Positions 40,030-49,150 are shown, counted from the stretch's first letter. The stretch: 64,000 bases of DNA from Clostridia bacterium (GCA_900765095.1 CAAFRB010000012.1:1-64000), one strand, 5' to 3'. A program made the numbers and translations. Notes: generated from the letters alone by a model not told the origin.

Positions 40030-41475
40030 TTATTCTTCCCAGCAAAGCTCTGACACAATTCCATAATGCTCTTTATACCACATCTCATGAAAAGTACTAT
40101 TGTAAGGCAATGACCAGCAATAATCTGAGTTTTTCGGTTTCTTTAAAACTATAATATTATTGCTATTATTTCTTTCCTCGTTTATGACTTGAATATTCTT
40201 TTCCTCAACAAGTTTGTTTTCATAGTATTTTCCAGCTGTATTAAGGCTTAGCAAAATCCCGAAAATTATTAATACCGCAGTAATAATATACGCTTGGGTT
40301 GCTTTTAAATCAATCTTATCAATTACCAAACAAATTAAAAGCATAAACATAAAAAGTCCTGCTAAAAGATTTCTGCCTCCTATTATAGGTGATATAATCA
40401 TCATAATCTGAGAGCCACCAAGCAATATCGCAGTTATCACTGGTTTGCTGAAGAAATTCTTTTCCGTTTTAATTCCAAACCAAATTATATTAAATAAGTA
40501 AGTAATGAATATAATAGTGATTATAACTATATTTTTAAGTGTAAGCCACGTATATGTCCCTGTCTTTATAAGATATAAGTTTACAATCAAATTTATAAAA
40601 CTAAAAATACAAACAAATATATTCATTCGATTTTTTTCTTTTTCTGTTAAAGAATATATGAATATTGCCAAATTAAATAATAACACATAAGGTAGGATTG
40701 CCTTTGTTCCTGTAAATTCATAAGTTATAAAATATAAGTTGTTCTCTATTCTTTCTAGTGTATCAGTTTCTGGATTAGAATTTAATCTAATCAATTGTGA
40801 TGGAGCTAAAATTACAGTAAGCAATCCAACTAGCGTGACAAACAAAAGAACAAGAAGCTTTTTATTCTTATTAAAGAATTTATTTATTCCTTCCATTTTT
40901 GCAAACAATGTTAATAAAGTAAGGCCAAAAGCCATCATTCCAACCTGTTCAACACTAGCAGACGCCAAGAATCCAAAAATTATAGCCAGTATAAAATACT
41001 TTTTTCCAAAGTCAATTTTATTTAAAAAATTCCAATAAACAAGCAACATAAAGATTGGATAAACATAGTTAAATGATCCTGTTATCCAATATACGCTTTG
41101 GTTTGTCACAGCAATGTCCAGAAGTCCAATAAGTGCAAATATTATTGAAAAATTTACACGCATCTTTTGGCTATTATCATTTGAAGCAATTTTAGATACA
41201 AGATAACAGATGCCAGTAAGCATCAAACTATTAATTACACTCCATACCACAATTGGAAACTTTAGGCATATCGTATCAAGCATATGCACTATAATTCTTC
41301 CATTATCTAATTTATAATGTGTTACAAGTTTTAGTATATATTGGCTTAAATTACATTTAGCAAAACTCAAAAAATAATAATCATCACCAAAATATATTAC
41401 GTTATTATTTATAAGAAAAAACGATAAAAAGGTAATTACGCCTATCACAATATTCCAACACTTTTCTTTTTTCAT
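40030..41475 (-). CDS. Polytopic membrane protein, GT-C/DUF6056-like
   Basis: A 481-residue protein with about ten to twelve membrane helices and a short C-terminal soluble tail. The first external loop holds YFGDDYYFLSFAKCNLSQYI and YKLDNGRIIVHMLDTICLKF, a pattern (acidic Asp-Asp in loop 1, then 'GR') seen in GT-C glycosyltransferase-like DUF6056 proteins, which use lipid-linked sugars. Later loops have NQSVYWITGSFNYVYPIFML and SVEQVGMMAFGL. No partner glycan genes adjoin. It overlaps the 194-residue gene upstream by four bases, so the two are an operon. Function is inferred loosely from topology. Confidence 0.55.
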   Translation of the reverse strand: MKKEKCWNIVIGVITFLSFFLINNNVIYFGDDYYFLSFAKCNLSQYILKLVTHYKLDNGRIIVHMLDTICLKFPIVVWSVINSLMLTGICYLVSKIASNDNSQKMRVNFSIIFALIGLLDIAVTNQSVYWITGSFNYVYPIFMLLVYWNFLNKIDFGKKYFILAIIFGFLASASVEQVGMMAFGLTLLTLFAKMEGINKFFNKNKKLLVLLFVTLVGLLTVILAPSQLIRLNSNPETDTLERIENNLYFITYEFTGTKAILPYVLLFNLAIFIYSLTEKEKNRMNIFVCIFSFINLIVNLYLIKTGTYTWLTLKNIVIITIIFITYLFNIIWFGIKTEKNFFSKPVITAILLGGSQIMMIISPIIGGRNLLAGLFMFMLLICLVIDKIDLKATQAYIITAVLIIFGILLSLNTAGKYYENKLVEEKNIQVINEERNNSNNIIVLKKPKNSDYCWSLPYNSTFHEMWYKEHYGIVSELCWEE

Positions 41476-42056
41476 TTATTGTCTCTTCCCCTATCAAAAA
41501 TAAATTCGACCTGACTGTCATATATTTGTATATTATTTAGCCTTTCCAATTTTCTCTTATTAGATGTAAAAATTATAGATTCCATCATATCCCAAAGTAT
41601 AACCCAGCCAACTATCGAAATCATTTCTTTTATAATAGACCATGTTGTGCTCGGCAACGCATATCCTATTAATAAGAACAATGTACCAATAATAAAAAGT
41701 GCAATAGAAATGTAGGCTTCCCATCTGTTTTCATAATCCAAATCATCTATTTCCATACCATAATTATTTTTTATGATTCTCCTTATTCTATCCTGTGTTT
41801 CTTCATCAATTTCGGGGCAATGAAATTCTAATACGATATCGTATTTAAAAGGAATTACAGATGCAACCTCCTTAATGTAATTATATATATCATCGGATAG
41901 TATTAGCTTCTGATAATCATGGTGCATATATAGTTCATCTAATGACTCTAATTCTATTGGGATTACTGCTTTTCCATCCTCTCTAATGTAATTTATATCA
42001 ACGTAGTCTTTTTCTCTAAACTTAATTTTTTTATTTACAGCAGAAAACACTCTCAT
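41472..42056 (-). CDS. Two-span membrane protein of unknown function
   Basis: A 194-residue protein. Residues 1-110 are soluble (RVFSAVNKKIKFREKDYVDINYIREDGKAVIPIELES; VIPFKYDIVLEFHCPEIDEETQDRIRRIIKNNYGMEIDDLDYENRWEAYIS), two membrane helices follow (about 114-131 and 140-160), then a short basic tail. It overlaps the downstream GT-C-like gene (ATGA). I do not recognise the family. Confidence 0.5.
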   Translation of the reverse strand: MRVFSAVNKKIKFREKDYVDINYIREDGKAVIPIELESLDELYMHHDYQKLILSDDIYNYIKEVASVIPFKYDIVLEFHCPEIDEETQDRIRRIIKNNYGMEIDDLDYENRWEAYISIALFIIGTLFLLIGYALPSTTWSIIKEMISIVGWVILWDMMESIIFTSNKRKLERLNNIQIYDSQVEFIFDRGRDNK

Positions 42057-42181
42057 ATAATCACTCTTTCTAATAGTAAATCTGTAACATATTTTACCAT
42101 TGTTTTTTCTAAAACAAAATACTAAATTATAAGTATTGCATATAATTTTAAAAAATACGTAAAATATCTATAAATTAGATA

Positions 42182-42721
42182 TCACAAAGTGTTATCTACA
42201 CTATCAAATTTTATTTCTTTAACCAATTTTCCATCTAAAGTTTTTAAGCTTATTTTTTCCTCATCTAAAAGTAAGTAGCATCTTAAATCGCACCCCCTTG
42301 GTCTGGTTATAGAGCCTGGATTTGCTAAGATTCTGCCGTTTTCTTTTTTTAACATTGGAATATGAGTATGTCCTTGAATGAATATTTCACCACAATTTGA
42401 AGGTAAATCCCAACAATTATAATAATGTCCGTGTGTTACCGTCACGAACTTATTGTTCACATACAAGGTATCGATATCAAAAATTTGAAAATTAAGCAAA
42501 TTTTCAAACTCGATCGTGTCGCAATTTCCACGTATAATCTCAACCCTGTCTTTTAATTCATTCAAAATATCTGCAAGCTTTATATTATCTTCTCTATCCA
42601 CACTTGCAGCCGTATCTCCTAATATAATTAACTTATTCACATTTTCTTCTTCGCATTTATTTACTATTATATTTAATCCTTCAACATTTCCATGAATATC
42701 TGACACAAATATATATTTCAA
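42182..42721 (-). CDS. yfcE: YfcE-type metallophosphoesterase
   Basis: A 179-residue protein starting at TTG 42721 with a strong AGGAGG site. All calcineurin-like motifs are present: SDIHGNVEGL, ILGDTAASVD, RGNCD, VTHGHYYN, GHTHIP and NPGSITRPRG. This is the MJ0936/YfcE family of small phosphodiesterases that cleave artificial bis-p-nitrophenyl phosphate; the natural substrate is unclear. Length is normal. It lies alone between two non-coding stretches. Confidence 0.88.
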   Translation of the reverse strand: MKYIFVSDIHGNVEGLNIIVNKCEEENVNKLIILGDTAASVDREDNIKLADILNELKDRVEIIRGNCDTIEFENLLNFQIFDIDTLYVNNKFVTVTHGHYYNCWDLPSNCGEIFIQGHTHIPMLKKENGRILANPGSITRPRGCDLRCYLLLDEEKISLKTLDGKLVKEIKFDSVDNTL

Positions 42722-42843
42722 TGTAAGCTACCTCCTCACACATCTATTTTATATTATACACTATGCACAACAAGTTGCAAATTTTGTTACTTTTCAATTA
42801 ATAATTAATTTTTTCAATCCATTTCTTTACATATACACAGTTA

Positions 42844-42874
42844 AAAAGACCCGGCAAAATGCCGAGTCTTTTTT
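42844..42874 (-). terminator. Terminator after the HTH-PIN gene (bidirectional)
   Basis: AAAGAC-C-CGGCA / TGCCG-A-GTCTTT with an AAA loop, flanked by T residues on both strands. It ends the HTH-PIN gene (stop at 42876). Confidence 0.82.
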
Positions 42875-42875
42875 A

Positions 42876-43589
42876 TCACCTTAGCTCAATACCATTGAGC
42901 GCTGCGAGTTCTCTAATCTCTCGCGAGCATGTCTTTGCCATCAGGTTAGGGATACTATTCTTTAAGTAAACAAAATACTTCAAGAATAGTAACGAACATT
43001 TCTTGGTGTACAGTGGGACAACTTCCAGCCAAGGAAGATATCCATCACAGCGCACCTGTTGAAAGTGCAATTGCTTAAGTTTCCCATATATTTCCATACA
43101 CTTCTGCATTTCCCTCTTGGACTTGTAACTCAATATTGCACTAACTGACCTAACACAATATTCTGGAATAAAAACTTTAGACTTTTTATTCATTAACAAG
43201 AGTGCATCAGGGTAATTAAGCAACATTGAGGTGTCAACCAAAATTGATCTTCCAGTCTCTTCCTCACTTTTTGTTGCAACTTCGTGGCTCTCAACAGACG
43301 TTGTGCCAGCCTCATGACTTTCGATAATCGCTGTGCTACCATCTTCAATCGAATCCATGCTTTCCACGGTTTCCGACTCCTTGACAGTAACAAGTTCTTT
43401 TGCAAGCTTCTGCTGCTTTCCATTTTCCTCTGCAGCAGAAATCAGTTTTTCTGCCCACGCCTTCCGGATGTAGCACTTCTTGATGTGCCTCTTCAACGTG
43501 CTAACGCTGATATTGAGCTTATCAGCGATTTGTTCGAGCGACTTATGCTGTTCCTTAATCTCCCGACGATAGAAATCCTTGCTGTACAC
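42876..43589 (-). CDS. HTH - acidic linker - PIN-like fusion protein
   Basis: About 237 residues from GTG 43589 (AGGAGAGG nine bases upstream); a TTG three codons earlier is possible. The N-terminus (KDFYRREIKEQHKSLEQIADKLNISVSTLKRHIKKCYIRKAWAEKLI) is a resolvase-type HTH. A low-complexity linker contains repeats (IESHEAGTTSVESHEVATKSEE). The C-terminal part, SILVDTSMLLNYPDALLLMNKKSKVFIPEYCVRSVSAI, has the start of a PIN nuclease (Asp at 'VDTSMLL') like the PIN part of PhoH-type proteins. The remaining acidic PIN residues are not clear, so activity is uncertain. The gene is more GC-rich than its neighbours. Confidence 0.55.
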   Translation of the reverse strand: MYSKDFYRREIKEQHKSLEQIADKLNISVSTLKRHIKKCYIRKAWAEKLISAAEENGKQQKLAKELVTVKESETVESMDSIEDGSTAIIESHEAGTTSVESHEVATKSEEETGRSILVDTSMLLNYPDALLLMNKKSKVFIPEYCVRSVSAILSYKSKREMQKCMEIYGKLKQLHFQQVRCDGYLPWLEVVPLYTKKCSLLFLKYFVYLKNSIPNLMAKTCSREIRELAALNGIELR

Positions 43590-43808
43590 AGTATTCAACC
43601 TCTCCTTTTAATCTAACTGTTTAGTCTGTTCAATCCAGCTCGCTATTTTTCTACATGAAACGTTTAATTAGCCGCTCCTTTCATATTCTTTTTGAAACCT
43701 TTTACATTGTACCACATTGACGTCGCAAAGTCAACATAATATAAATATGCTTTTTTTAGACAAAACACCCCTCTATATTGTATGTCTATTATCCACCATC
43801 GTACAAAT

Positions 43809-44849
43809 CTAGGCATCTAAAGCATCCAGCATTTCCACAGCTACCAATTTATCTTCTACCATATAAAAAATAATTTCTCTATTAAATTTTTCAATATCCT
43901 CATAACAATATGCTTTGTCAAATTTGAAATCATAATATTCAGAATCATATTCTAAGTTCGGAATCTGTTCAATCGGTCTATTTAAAGTAGCTTCAATCTT
44001 TTCCACGCTCATTCCCAATTCTAGATTTTTAGGAAGCTTAACGTTCTTGCTATGAGTAGTTATATTCATAACACTTCTTTCAGAATCAACAGAACTATTC
44101 ACAATTCTAATGGTGAAATCGTCATATTTCACATTTTTTATAACTATACTTTGCCAATCTGTTTGTGTTTCTCCGCTTGATACCACTCTTTTTCCTATAT
44201 CACTAATTATATCCCCACTCATACCAAGACTTACAACAGTTTCATCTTTTAACTCTATATGATAAAAATCTGATGTAAAGAAATCTGAATAATTATTCTC
44301 TGCCCTTTTCATAATACTAGTGCTCTGTTCAGGCTTAAAGTCCATTTCTGGCTCAACAGAAGTTATTAATGCAACTTGGCTTTTATCTTTAAAATAATAT
44401 CTTGCACATCCACCTATTCCTATAAAGTCGCATCTATACATCACTAATTCACCATTTCTATAGTAATAACTTTGAAGATTCAAGAAATCGCTCGCTGGTA
44501 TAATTTCCACAAGTTTATTTTTAACTATGTTTATAGTTGAATATGCGCCTTCCGTATTGAAATTTTTAACAAATTCTTCTATATCACTTCCAAGTTCATC
44601 TGTGGTAGCCAAAGTATTGTACTGTATTCTGTCCCCAGAATTTTTATCAACCTCTTCAATATAAGAATTTATTTCATTTACATATTTTACTTTATCAAAT
44701 GTAACTTCGCCACTAGCATTAACATTATCTCCAGATTCATGGTCATTAACGCCGTTTTCTTGATTATTCTCAAACTTTGTTTTCCACACTACAACGCCAG
44801 CCACAAGAACAATCAACAGGACAACAAGAAAAAATCTTTTACCTTTCAT
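43809..44849 (-). CDS. Membrane-anchored extracellular protein of unknown function
   Basis: About 346 residues from ATG 44849 (AAAGGA upstream); an ATG seven codons earlier lacks a ribosome site. An N-terminal signal anchor (GKRFFLVVLLIVLVAGVVVW) has no lipobox cysteine. The following acidic, Asn/Gly-rich linker leads to an alpha/beta exported region: NEINSYIEEVDKNSGDRIQYNTLATTDELGSDIEEFVKNF, YYRNGELVMYRCDFIGIGGCARYYF, and a strand pair near NITTHSKNVKLPKNLELGMSVEKIEATLNRP. No known domain recognised. It stands alone on the minus strand. Confidence 0.5.
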   Translation of the reverse strand: MKGKRFFLVVLLIVLVAGVVVWKTKFENNQENGVNDHESGDNVNASGEVTFDKVKYVNEINSYIEEVDKNSGDRIQYNTLATTDELGSDIEEFVKNFNTEGAYSTINIVKNKLVEIIPASDFLNLQSYYYRNGELVMYRCDFIGIGGCARYYFKDKSQVALITSVEPEMDFKPEQSTSIMKRAENNYSDFFTSDFYHIELKDETVVSLGMSGDIISDIGKRVVSSGETQTDWQSIVIKNVKYDDFTIRIVNSSVDSERSVMNITTHSKNVKLPKNLELGMSVEKIEATLNRPIEQIPNLEYDSEYYDFKFDKAYCYEDIEKFNREIIFYMVEDKLVAVEMLDALDA

Positions 44850-44940
44850 TTTAAAATCATTCCTTTCCATTCACTTAAATTTTTAGCCTTCTTATCTATT
44901 ATTCTTTAATCATCAAAGAAATTAAAACTAAACATTTTTA

Positions 44941-45576
44941 TCAAATAACACTTTCAAGTTTCTTTTTGGCAGGTACACCAACATATACTCCTTGTTCAGT
45001 TATGTTTTTTATAATTACCGCACCTGCACCGACAATAACATTGTCACATATATTTATATTATTTCTTACAACTGTTGCAGCACCTATGTGCGTATAATCA
45101 CCCACATATACTCTACCACAAAGCGTAGCATTTGGAGATATATGCACAAAATCACCAATTACATTATCATGTTCCACAACAGCACAAGTATTTATAATAC
45201 ATCCAATTCCTATTTTAGCAGATGAATTTATAACTGCATTAGGCATGATTACTGTGCCTTCGCCTATTTGCACATTCAATCCAATCACCGCTGATGGATG
45301 AATTGCTGTATAATAATTTAATCTAAACTTATCGTGGATATTTCTACGAACCTTATTATCGCCTATACCATAAGCAAAATAAATATTATTATCACGTTGG
45401 TTCAAAGATGTACTATCTTCTAATGTACCCATCACAGCATAATCACCTATTATTTTGGTTCCAACTTCTACGTTATCATCTAGGAAGCCCAGCAAATTGT
45501 CACCAGATTTTATAACTATATCAGCAATAACTTTTGCATGTCCTCCAGCTCCAAGTATTATAACATCTTTATTCAT
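44941..45576 (-). CDS. NeuD/PglD-type sugar O- or N-acetyltransferase
   Basis: About 211 residues from ATG 45576. Residues 3-75 are a Rossmann-like sugar-nucleotide domain (DVIILGAGGHAKVIADIVIKSGDNLLGFLDDN). Residues about 90-211 are a left-handed beta-helix with hexapeptide repeats (AVIGLNVQIGEGTVIMPNAVINSSAKIGIGCIINTCAVVEHDNVIGDFVHISPNATLCGRVYVGDYTHIGAATVV), including the catalytic His in VEHDN. The end VPAKKK is typical. These enzymes acetylate amino sugars or sialic acids for surface polysaccharide. No other glycan gene is adjacent. Confidence 0.85.
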   Translation of the reverse strand: MNKDVIILGAGGHAKVIADIVIKSGDNLLGFLDDNVEVGTKIIGDYAVMGTLEDSTSLNQRDNNIYFAYGIGDNKVRRNIHDKFRLNYYTAIHPSAVIGLNVQIGEGTVIMPNAVINSSAKIGIGCIINTCAVVEHDNVIGDFVHISPNATLCGRVYVGDYTHIGAATVVRNNINICDNVIVGAGAVIIKNITEQGVYVGVPAKKKLESVI

Positions 45577-45742
45577 ACACAAATGTTTCCAAGTCCTTAT
45601 ATATACTAGACTTTGAATCCTTTCCTAAAATTATACACTATATTATAATATTTTTACTTCAAGATTTCAACATTTTCACATACTAATGTCCATCCAATTG
45701 AATAAAGGCTAGTTATTAACAATTTTCTCCCGTTTCATGCAA

Positions 45743-45767
45743 AATGGACACCTTTGTGGCGTCCATT
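45743..45767 (-). terminator. Terminator-like hairpin after the serpin-like lipoprotein gene
   Basis: On the minus strand AATGGACGCC/GGTGTCCATT (one G-T pair) with an ACAAA loop is followed by TTTGC. It lies 25 bases after the stop of the lipoprotein gene. Confidence 0.65.
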
Positions 45768-45791
45768 AAATAAAAGAAGAAAAATATTAAC

Positions 45792-46895
45792 CTATTGATA
45801 ATTTTCAACATTTGCAATTAATGCTGCAAAGTATGGAATATCTTTATCTTTTTCTTTCAAGAACATTGCATAAGTATCGTCTAAATGGAAATATCTATGT
45901 TCTGGTTCTTCGATTGGTGCCATGCTAGTAACTTTCATGCTGATTCCTGCTTCGCTCTTAATCTTTCCACCCTTTTCATCTAGTTCAAATTTAATTGTTT
46001 GAATAGCCTTATCTATTTCAGCTACGTTTCCATCAGCTGTCATAAATGGTTTATTTGCTAATTCTGTATACTCTTTTTTCTCATCAAATTTTATATATGG
46101 TACTTTTAAAGAGTCATATTTTGTAAAATAAGTTTTTCCTGTATAGTTTTCTGAAGCTTCTTTTAAGTTGTTGTAAATATCTTCAAAGTTTTCACCTTTT
46201 GGAGATTTGTACAATACTACCTCATCATTATTCTTCGTTTGCAAACTTACTGCAAAATCGTCTTCTGAATTATAGAATAGTACTTTAACTTGAGAATATA
46301 CATCAGATTTTGTAGTTCCATCAATTCCAAAGTATCTAACATTATTGTACTTATCTGCAAAAGTACCATTATCTAACTTTGTAAAAACTTTAGGAAATTC
46401 AAATTCTCTCTTAAGCATTGCATAAAAGAAATATCTTGAAATGTCTGGATTGTTTTCATCGTTTACTTGATCAGCATTCCAGCCAAAATCATCTAAAATG
46501 TCACTAGTTTCATTAAATTTATCTTTTATTCCTTTTTCGATTTGTTCCTTAAACTTTAAGGTTTTCAATCCGTAAGCTTTGTAATAATATTCATCCGAAA
46601 GCATATCAGCAGTAAAGCCTTCTTTGTTTAAATTATTTACCATTGATGGTTGCTCCTGAAATACTATATCCTGCTTCACTACTTCATTCTTCATGTCATT
46701 CCAAACAAGTTGAAAAGTTGCGCACCAAATCGAATCTCCCGATATTGTATCTTTTAATGTTGGTATCATTGTTATACTTGAGCTCCTTTCATACTCAGTT
46801 TTATTCTTCTCATCATTATTAGGATTTTGGGCTTCATAAGAGCACCCAGTTAACATTAAACTTCCTAGCAATATAAGTGACAAAATTCTTTTCAT
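45792..46895 (-). CDS. Lipoprotein with serpin-like C-terminus
   Basis: About 367 residues from ATG 46895 (AAGGATG site). A lipobox LMLTGC ends the signal peptide, so Cys is lipidated and the protein is on the cell surface. The mature part has DSIWCATFQLVWNDMKNEVVK near the start. The C-terminus is ELDEKGGKIKSEAGISMKVTSMA, then HRYFHLDDTYAMFLKEKDKDIPYFAALIANVENY. The order 'hinge with EKGGKIKSEAG - variable loop - F..D..Y...L.....I.....' matches the end of serpins (hinge, reactive loop, 'dHPF.f.I....IlF.g.v'). Serpins trap proteases; family is inferred and should be checked structurally. Confidence 0.55.
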   Translation of the reverse strand: MKRILSLILLGSLMLTGCSYEAQNPNNDEKNKTEYERSSSITMIPTLKDTISGDSIWCATFQLVWNDMKNEVVKQDIVFQEQPSMVNNLNKEGFTADMLSDEYYYKAYGLKTLKFKEQIEKGIKDKFNETSDILDDFGWNADQVNDENNPDISRYFFYAMLKREFEFPKVFTKLDNGTFADKYNNVRYFGIDGTTKSDVYSQVKVLFYNSEDDFAVSLQTKNNDEVVLYKSPKGENFEDIYNNLKEASENYTGKTYFTKYDSLKVPYIKFDEKKEYTELANKPFMTADGNVAEIDKAIQTIKFELDEKGGKIKSEAGISMKVTSMAPIEEPEHRYFHLDDTYAMFLKEKDKDIPYFAALIANVENYQ

Positions 46896-46932
46896 AAAAT
46901 CACATCCTTCTATTCGTTTGACCATTAATATT

Positions 46933-48063
46933 TTATTTTTGTTCCAAAGTTTTAAAATTGAAATTCAATAATTTATTGTCATAATCAAATTCAATCTCTA
47001 CATCAAAGAAATCTTCAAGTAAATCTGTAGTCCAAGTATATGGTACGTTATCTCCTTCAAATTCAAGTTTATTTGTACCAAAATAGTACTCTTTTTCTTT
47101 ATATACCATAGAAGTAATTCCGCCATTATCAGACCTAGTAACACTTTCTATAACTGGAATATAATTCACAATATCCACAAAGTTAAAATAATATATCTTT
47201 TTATCATATTGATAATCAGCAGTGGTTTCAGTTGCAATTCCATTCACATTAATATTTATACTACTTGGTCTGTAATACTCTTTATATGAGTATTCAGATA
47301 AATATTCATCATCCACATTATTGTTGTGTGCATACTCCACATAATTACATTTCACTTTATACTGACACTGTTCCATATATTTCTTATCATATTTATCGAT
47401 AGAACATGAAAAATCACCGATGTAAATGTTTGCCTGTAATGTTAAGTAACCTTTCTTTAATATCTTACTTGACTGTTTTCGTATATATTCATTTAAGTCA
47501 ATCAATTCAATTACGGCGTCATCTATCTTAGAAAAATTTTCTATTCTCTTTCCATAAACATATTTGAAAAAAGTGACACCATTTTGAGTTCTAGATTGTT
47601 CTTCACTCACTAGGCCATCAATACTTTTCTTAGAAATATATTCAGAAACATATTTCTGGATAAGATATTCATCATAATCGTTAACGTTGTTTCCTCTTTC
47701 TTTATATACCGTAAATACAATGTCGTTATCGTCCCTTACTTTGTACTCTCCATCGAAAGTTTCCTTTTCATTTTTAGTATCAACAACAGTAAAATTTCCT
47801 CTGTATTGCAATCTAATTTGATTAGTAACCTCAACCGTAACTTTTTCTTTCAAAACACTCATTGCCTTAAACAAACAAGAAAAAATAAAACAACATATAA
47901 CAACAATTAATGCAATTAGTATAGCTTTTACAGTAAATACAAAAATGTTTTTATATTTCAACAACTTAACATACTTAAGATCTTGCATTTTTTCATTTTT
48001 CTTTTCTAGTGTTTCTTTATAATATTGATACACATCTTCAATATATTCCTCTTGCTTTCTCAT
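46933..48063 (-). CDS. Membrane-anchored exported protein of unknown function
   Basis: A 376-residue protein. Residues 1-38 are cytoplasmic and helical (RKQEEYIEDVYQYYKETLEKKNEKMQ), one membrane helix lies at about 41-66 (FVFTVKAILIALIVVICCFIFSCLF), and the rest is an exported, Tyr/Asn/Asp-rich beta domain (RGNFTVVDTKNEKETFDGEYKV; KKGYLTLQANIYIGDFSCSIDKYDKKYMEQCQYKVKCNYVEYA). It lies 37 bases upstream of the serpin-like lipoprotein gene in the same direction, suggesting a functional pair. No domain recognised. Confidence 0.5.
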   Translation of the reverse strand: MRKQEEYIEDVYQYYKETLEKKNEKMQDLKYVKLLKYKNIFVFTVKAILIALIVVICCFIFSCLFKAMSVLKEKVTVEVTNQIRLQYRGNFTVVDTKNEKETFDGEYKVRDDNDIVFTVYKERGNNVNDYDEYLIQKYVSEYISKKSIDGLVSEEQSRTQNGVTFFKYVYGKRIENFSKIDDAVIELIDLNEYIRKQSSKILKKGYLTLQANIYIGDFSCSIDKYDKKYMEQCQYKVKCNYVEYAHNNNVDDEYLSEYSYKEYYRPSSININVNGIATETTADYQYDKKIYYFNFVDIVNYIPVIESVTRSDNGGITSMVYKEKEYYFGTNKLEFEGDNVPYTWTTDLLEDFFDVEIEFDYDNKLLNFNFKTLEQK

Positions 48064-48168
48064 ACAAACATCACCAATAATATTTTACAAGATTTTCAGA
48101 TTAATATAAATAGATTTTTTAAATATATTTATAGAAAATTTTAGAAGCGGCTAATTTGCACGCTTCTA

Positions 48169-48597
48169 TCATAAATACTGTCTTAAATCATTCATAAAAT
48201 TCTGTTCCAAAGTAACAATACTGTTGGCAATATCCATAGTTTCTTTAGATGCACCAGCATATTGGTTCATATACATGCTAACAGACTTTATTCCCATATT
48301 GCAGCCATCCATCATTATGTTAGCTATCTTTTCATCCGAATCATTTACAGCCATTTTGATATCAGTAGTAACTTTCAAATTGAATTTAGCAATTGGATGT
48401 GGTTCTTTAACATCCATGCCAGCCTCTCCTAGCTTTCCTCGTATAGTGTCCAATATTCTAACATGCTCTTCTTCATAGTTTTCAAGCATGTTTCTAAGCC
48501 CTTCATTAAAAGCCTTGTCTATAACACCTTTAATACCATCAATCCCCATCTTTACTCCAGAATCACATTCTTTTAAAAGTTCAATATCATCTGTCAT
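48169..48597 (-). CDS. Helical-bundle protein, possibly ferritin-like (DUF2383-type)
   Basis: A 142-residue all-helical protein with a consensus AGGAGG site: MTDDIELLKECDSGVKMGIDGIKGVIDKAFNEGLRNMLENYEEEHVRILDTIRGKLGEAGMDVKEPHPIAKFNLKVTTDIKMAVNDSDEKIANIMMDGCNMGIKSVSMYMNQYAGASKETMDIANSIVTLEQNFMNDLRQYL. Four long helices and a central EEEHVRIL recall ferritin-like bundles such as DUF2383, but the full metal-ligand set (Glu/His pairs) is not obvious. Function unknown. It follows an AT-rich stretch and is transcribed alone. Confidence 0.5.
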   Translation of the reverse strand: MTDDIELLKECDSGVKMGIDGIKGVIDKAFNEGLRNMLENYEEEHVRILDTIRGKLGEAGMDVKEPHPIAKFNLKVTTDIKMAVNDSDEKIANIMMDGCNMGIKSVSMYMNQYAGASKETMDIANSIVTLEQNFMNDLRQYL

Positions 48598-48846
48598 TTT
48601 ATTAACCTCCTAATTATATTTTCATCAAGCGTACCGCAATTTCAATCTTCAAAATGATAATGCTATAAAATTAAAGTTTATTAAACAATCTACATTTTTA
48701 ATCATAATTTTACATTTTTATAATAATATCAATTTTATTTTATACATATTTAAGCAAATTATTCATATACTATATCTATAAAACCGCGCCACTACTAGTG
48801 TTTATAAATTTGGTGAAAAAATTGTCAAAATTATAAAAAAAATATA
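48598..48846. other. AT-rich intergenic stretch without visible gene
   Basis: About 250 bases between the helical-bundle gene and the tRNA promoter. It is very AT-rich, contains repeated 'ACATTTTTA' (two nearby copies around 48690-48720) and likely holds the promoter of the minus-strand gene. I see no coding frame or hairpin of note. Confidence 0.6.
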
Positions 48847-48875
48847 TTGACAGTTTTTTAAATTCGTAGTAATAT
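48847..48875 (+). promoter_or_regulatory. Consensus promoter of the tRNA operon
   Basis: A perfect -35 TTGACA (48847-48852), an exactly 17-base spacer and TAATAT (48870-48875) precede the tRNA-Lys gene by 38 bases. This is a strong sigma-A promoter driving three tRNAs to the terminator at 49151-49197. Confidence 0.88.
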
Positions 48876-48913
48876 ATAGAAGCAGTCGTGATTACTGACT
48901 GTTGTAGATATAT

Positions 48914-48989
48914 GGGCCATTAGCTCAGTTGGCAGAGCACTTGACTTTTAATCAAGTTGTCCGCAGTTCGAATCTGCGATGGCTCACCA
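48914..48989 (+). tRNA. tRNA-Lys (anticodon TTT)
   Basis: Acceptor GGGCCAT/ATGGCTC with one G-T pair, discriminator A and encoded CCA; D-loop TTAGCTCAGTTGGCAGAG; anticodon loop CTTTTAA between TTGA and TCAA; T-arm GCAGTTCGAATCTGC. All expected invariant bases are present. Confidence 0.96.
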
Positions 48990-48996
48990 TGTATCC

Positions 48997-49071
48997 GGCC
49001 CGATGGTCAATCGGTTAAGACATCGCCCTTTCACGGCGGAGTGGGGAGTTCGACTCTCCCTCGGGTCACCA
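48997..49071 (+). tRNA. tRNA-Glu (anticodon TTC)
   Basis: Acceptor GGCCCGA/TCGGGTC (one G-T pair), discriminator A and CCA. Anticodon loop CTTTCAC between CGCC and GGCG gives TTC. T-arm GGGAGTTCGACTCTCCC. Seven bases after the tRNA-Lys CCA, same operon. Confidence 0.96.
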
Positions 49072-49075
49072 TATT

Positions 49076-49150
<75 letters not shown>

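Noticed and set aside
48145..48172. Inverted repeat AGAAGCG/CGCTTCT after the helical-bundle gene as terminator
   Set aside because: The stem has an internal mismatch and is followed by AAAATTTT on the minus strand, not a T-run; too weak to call.
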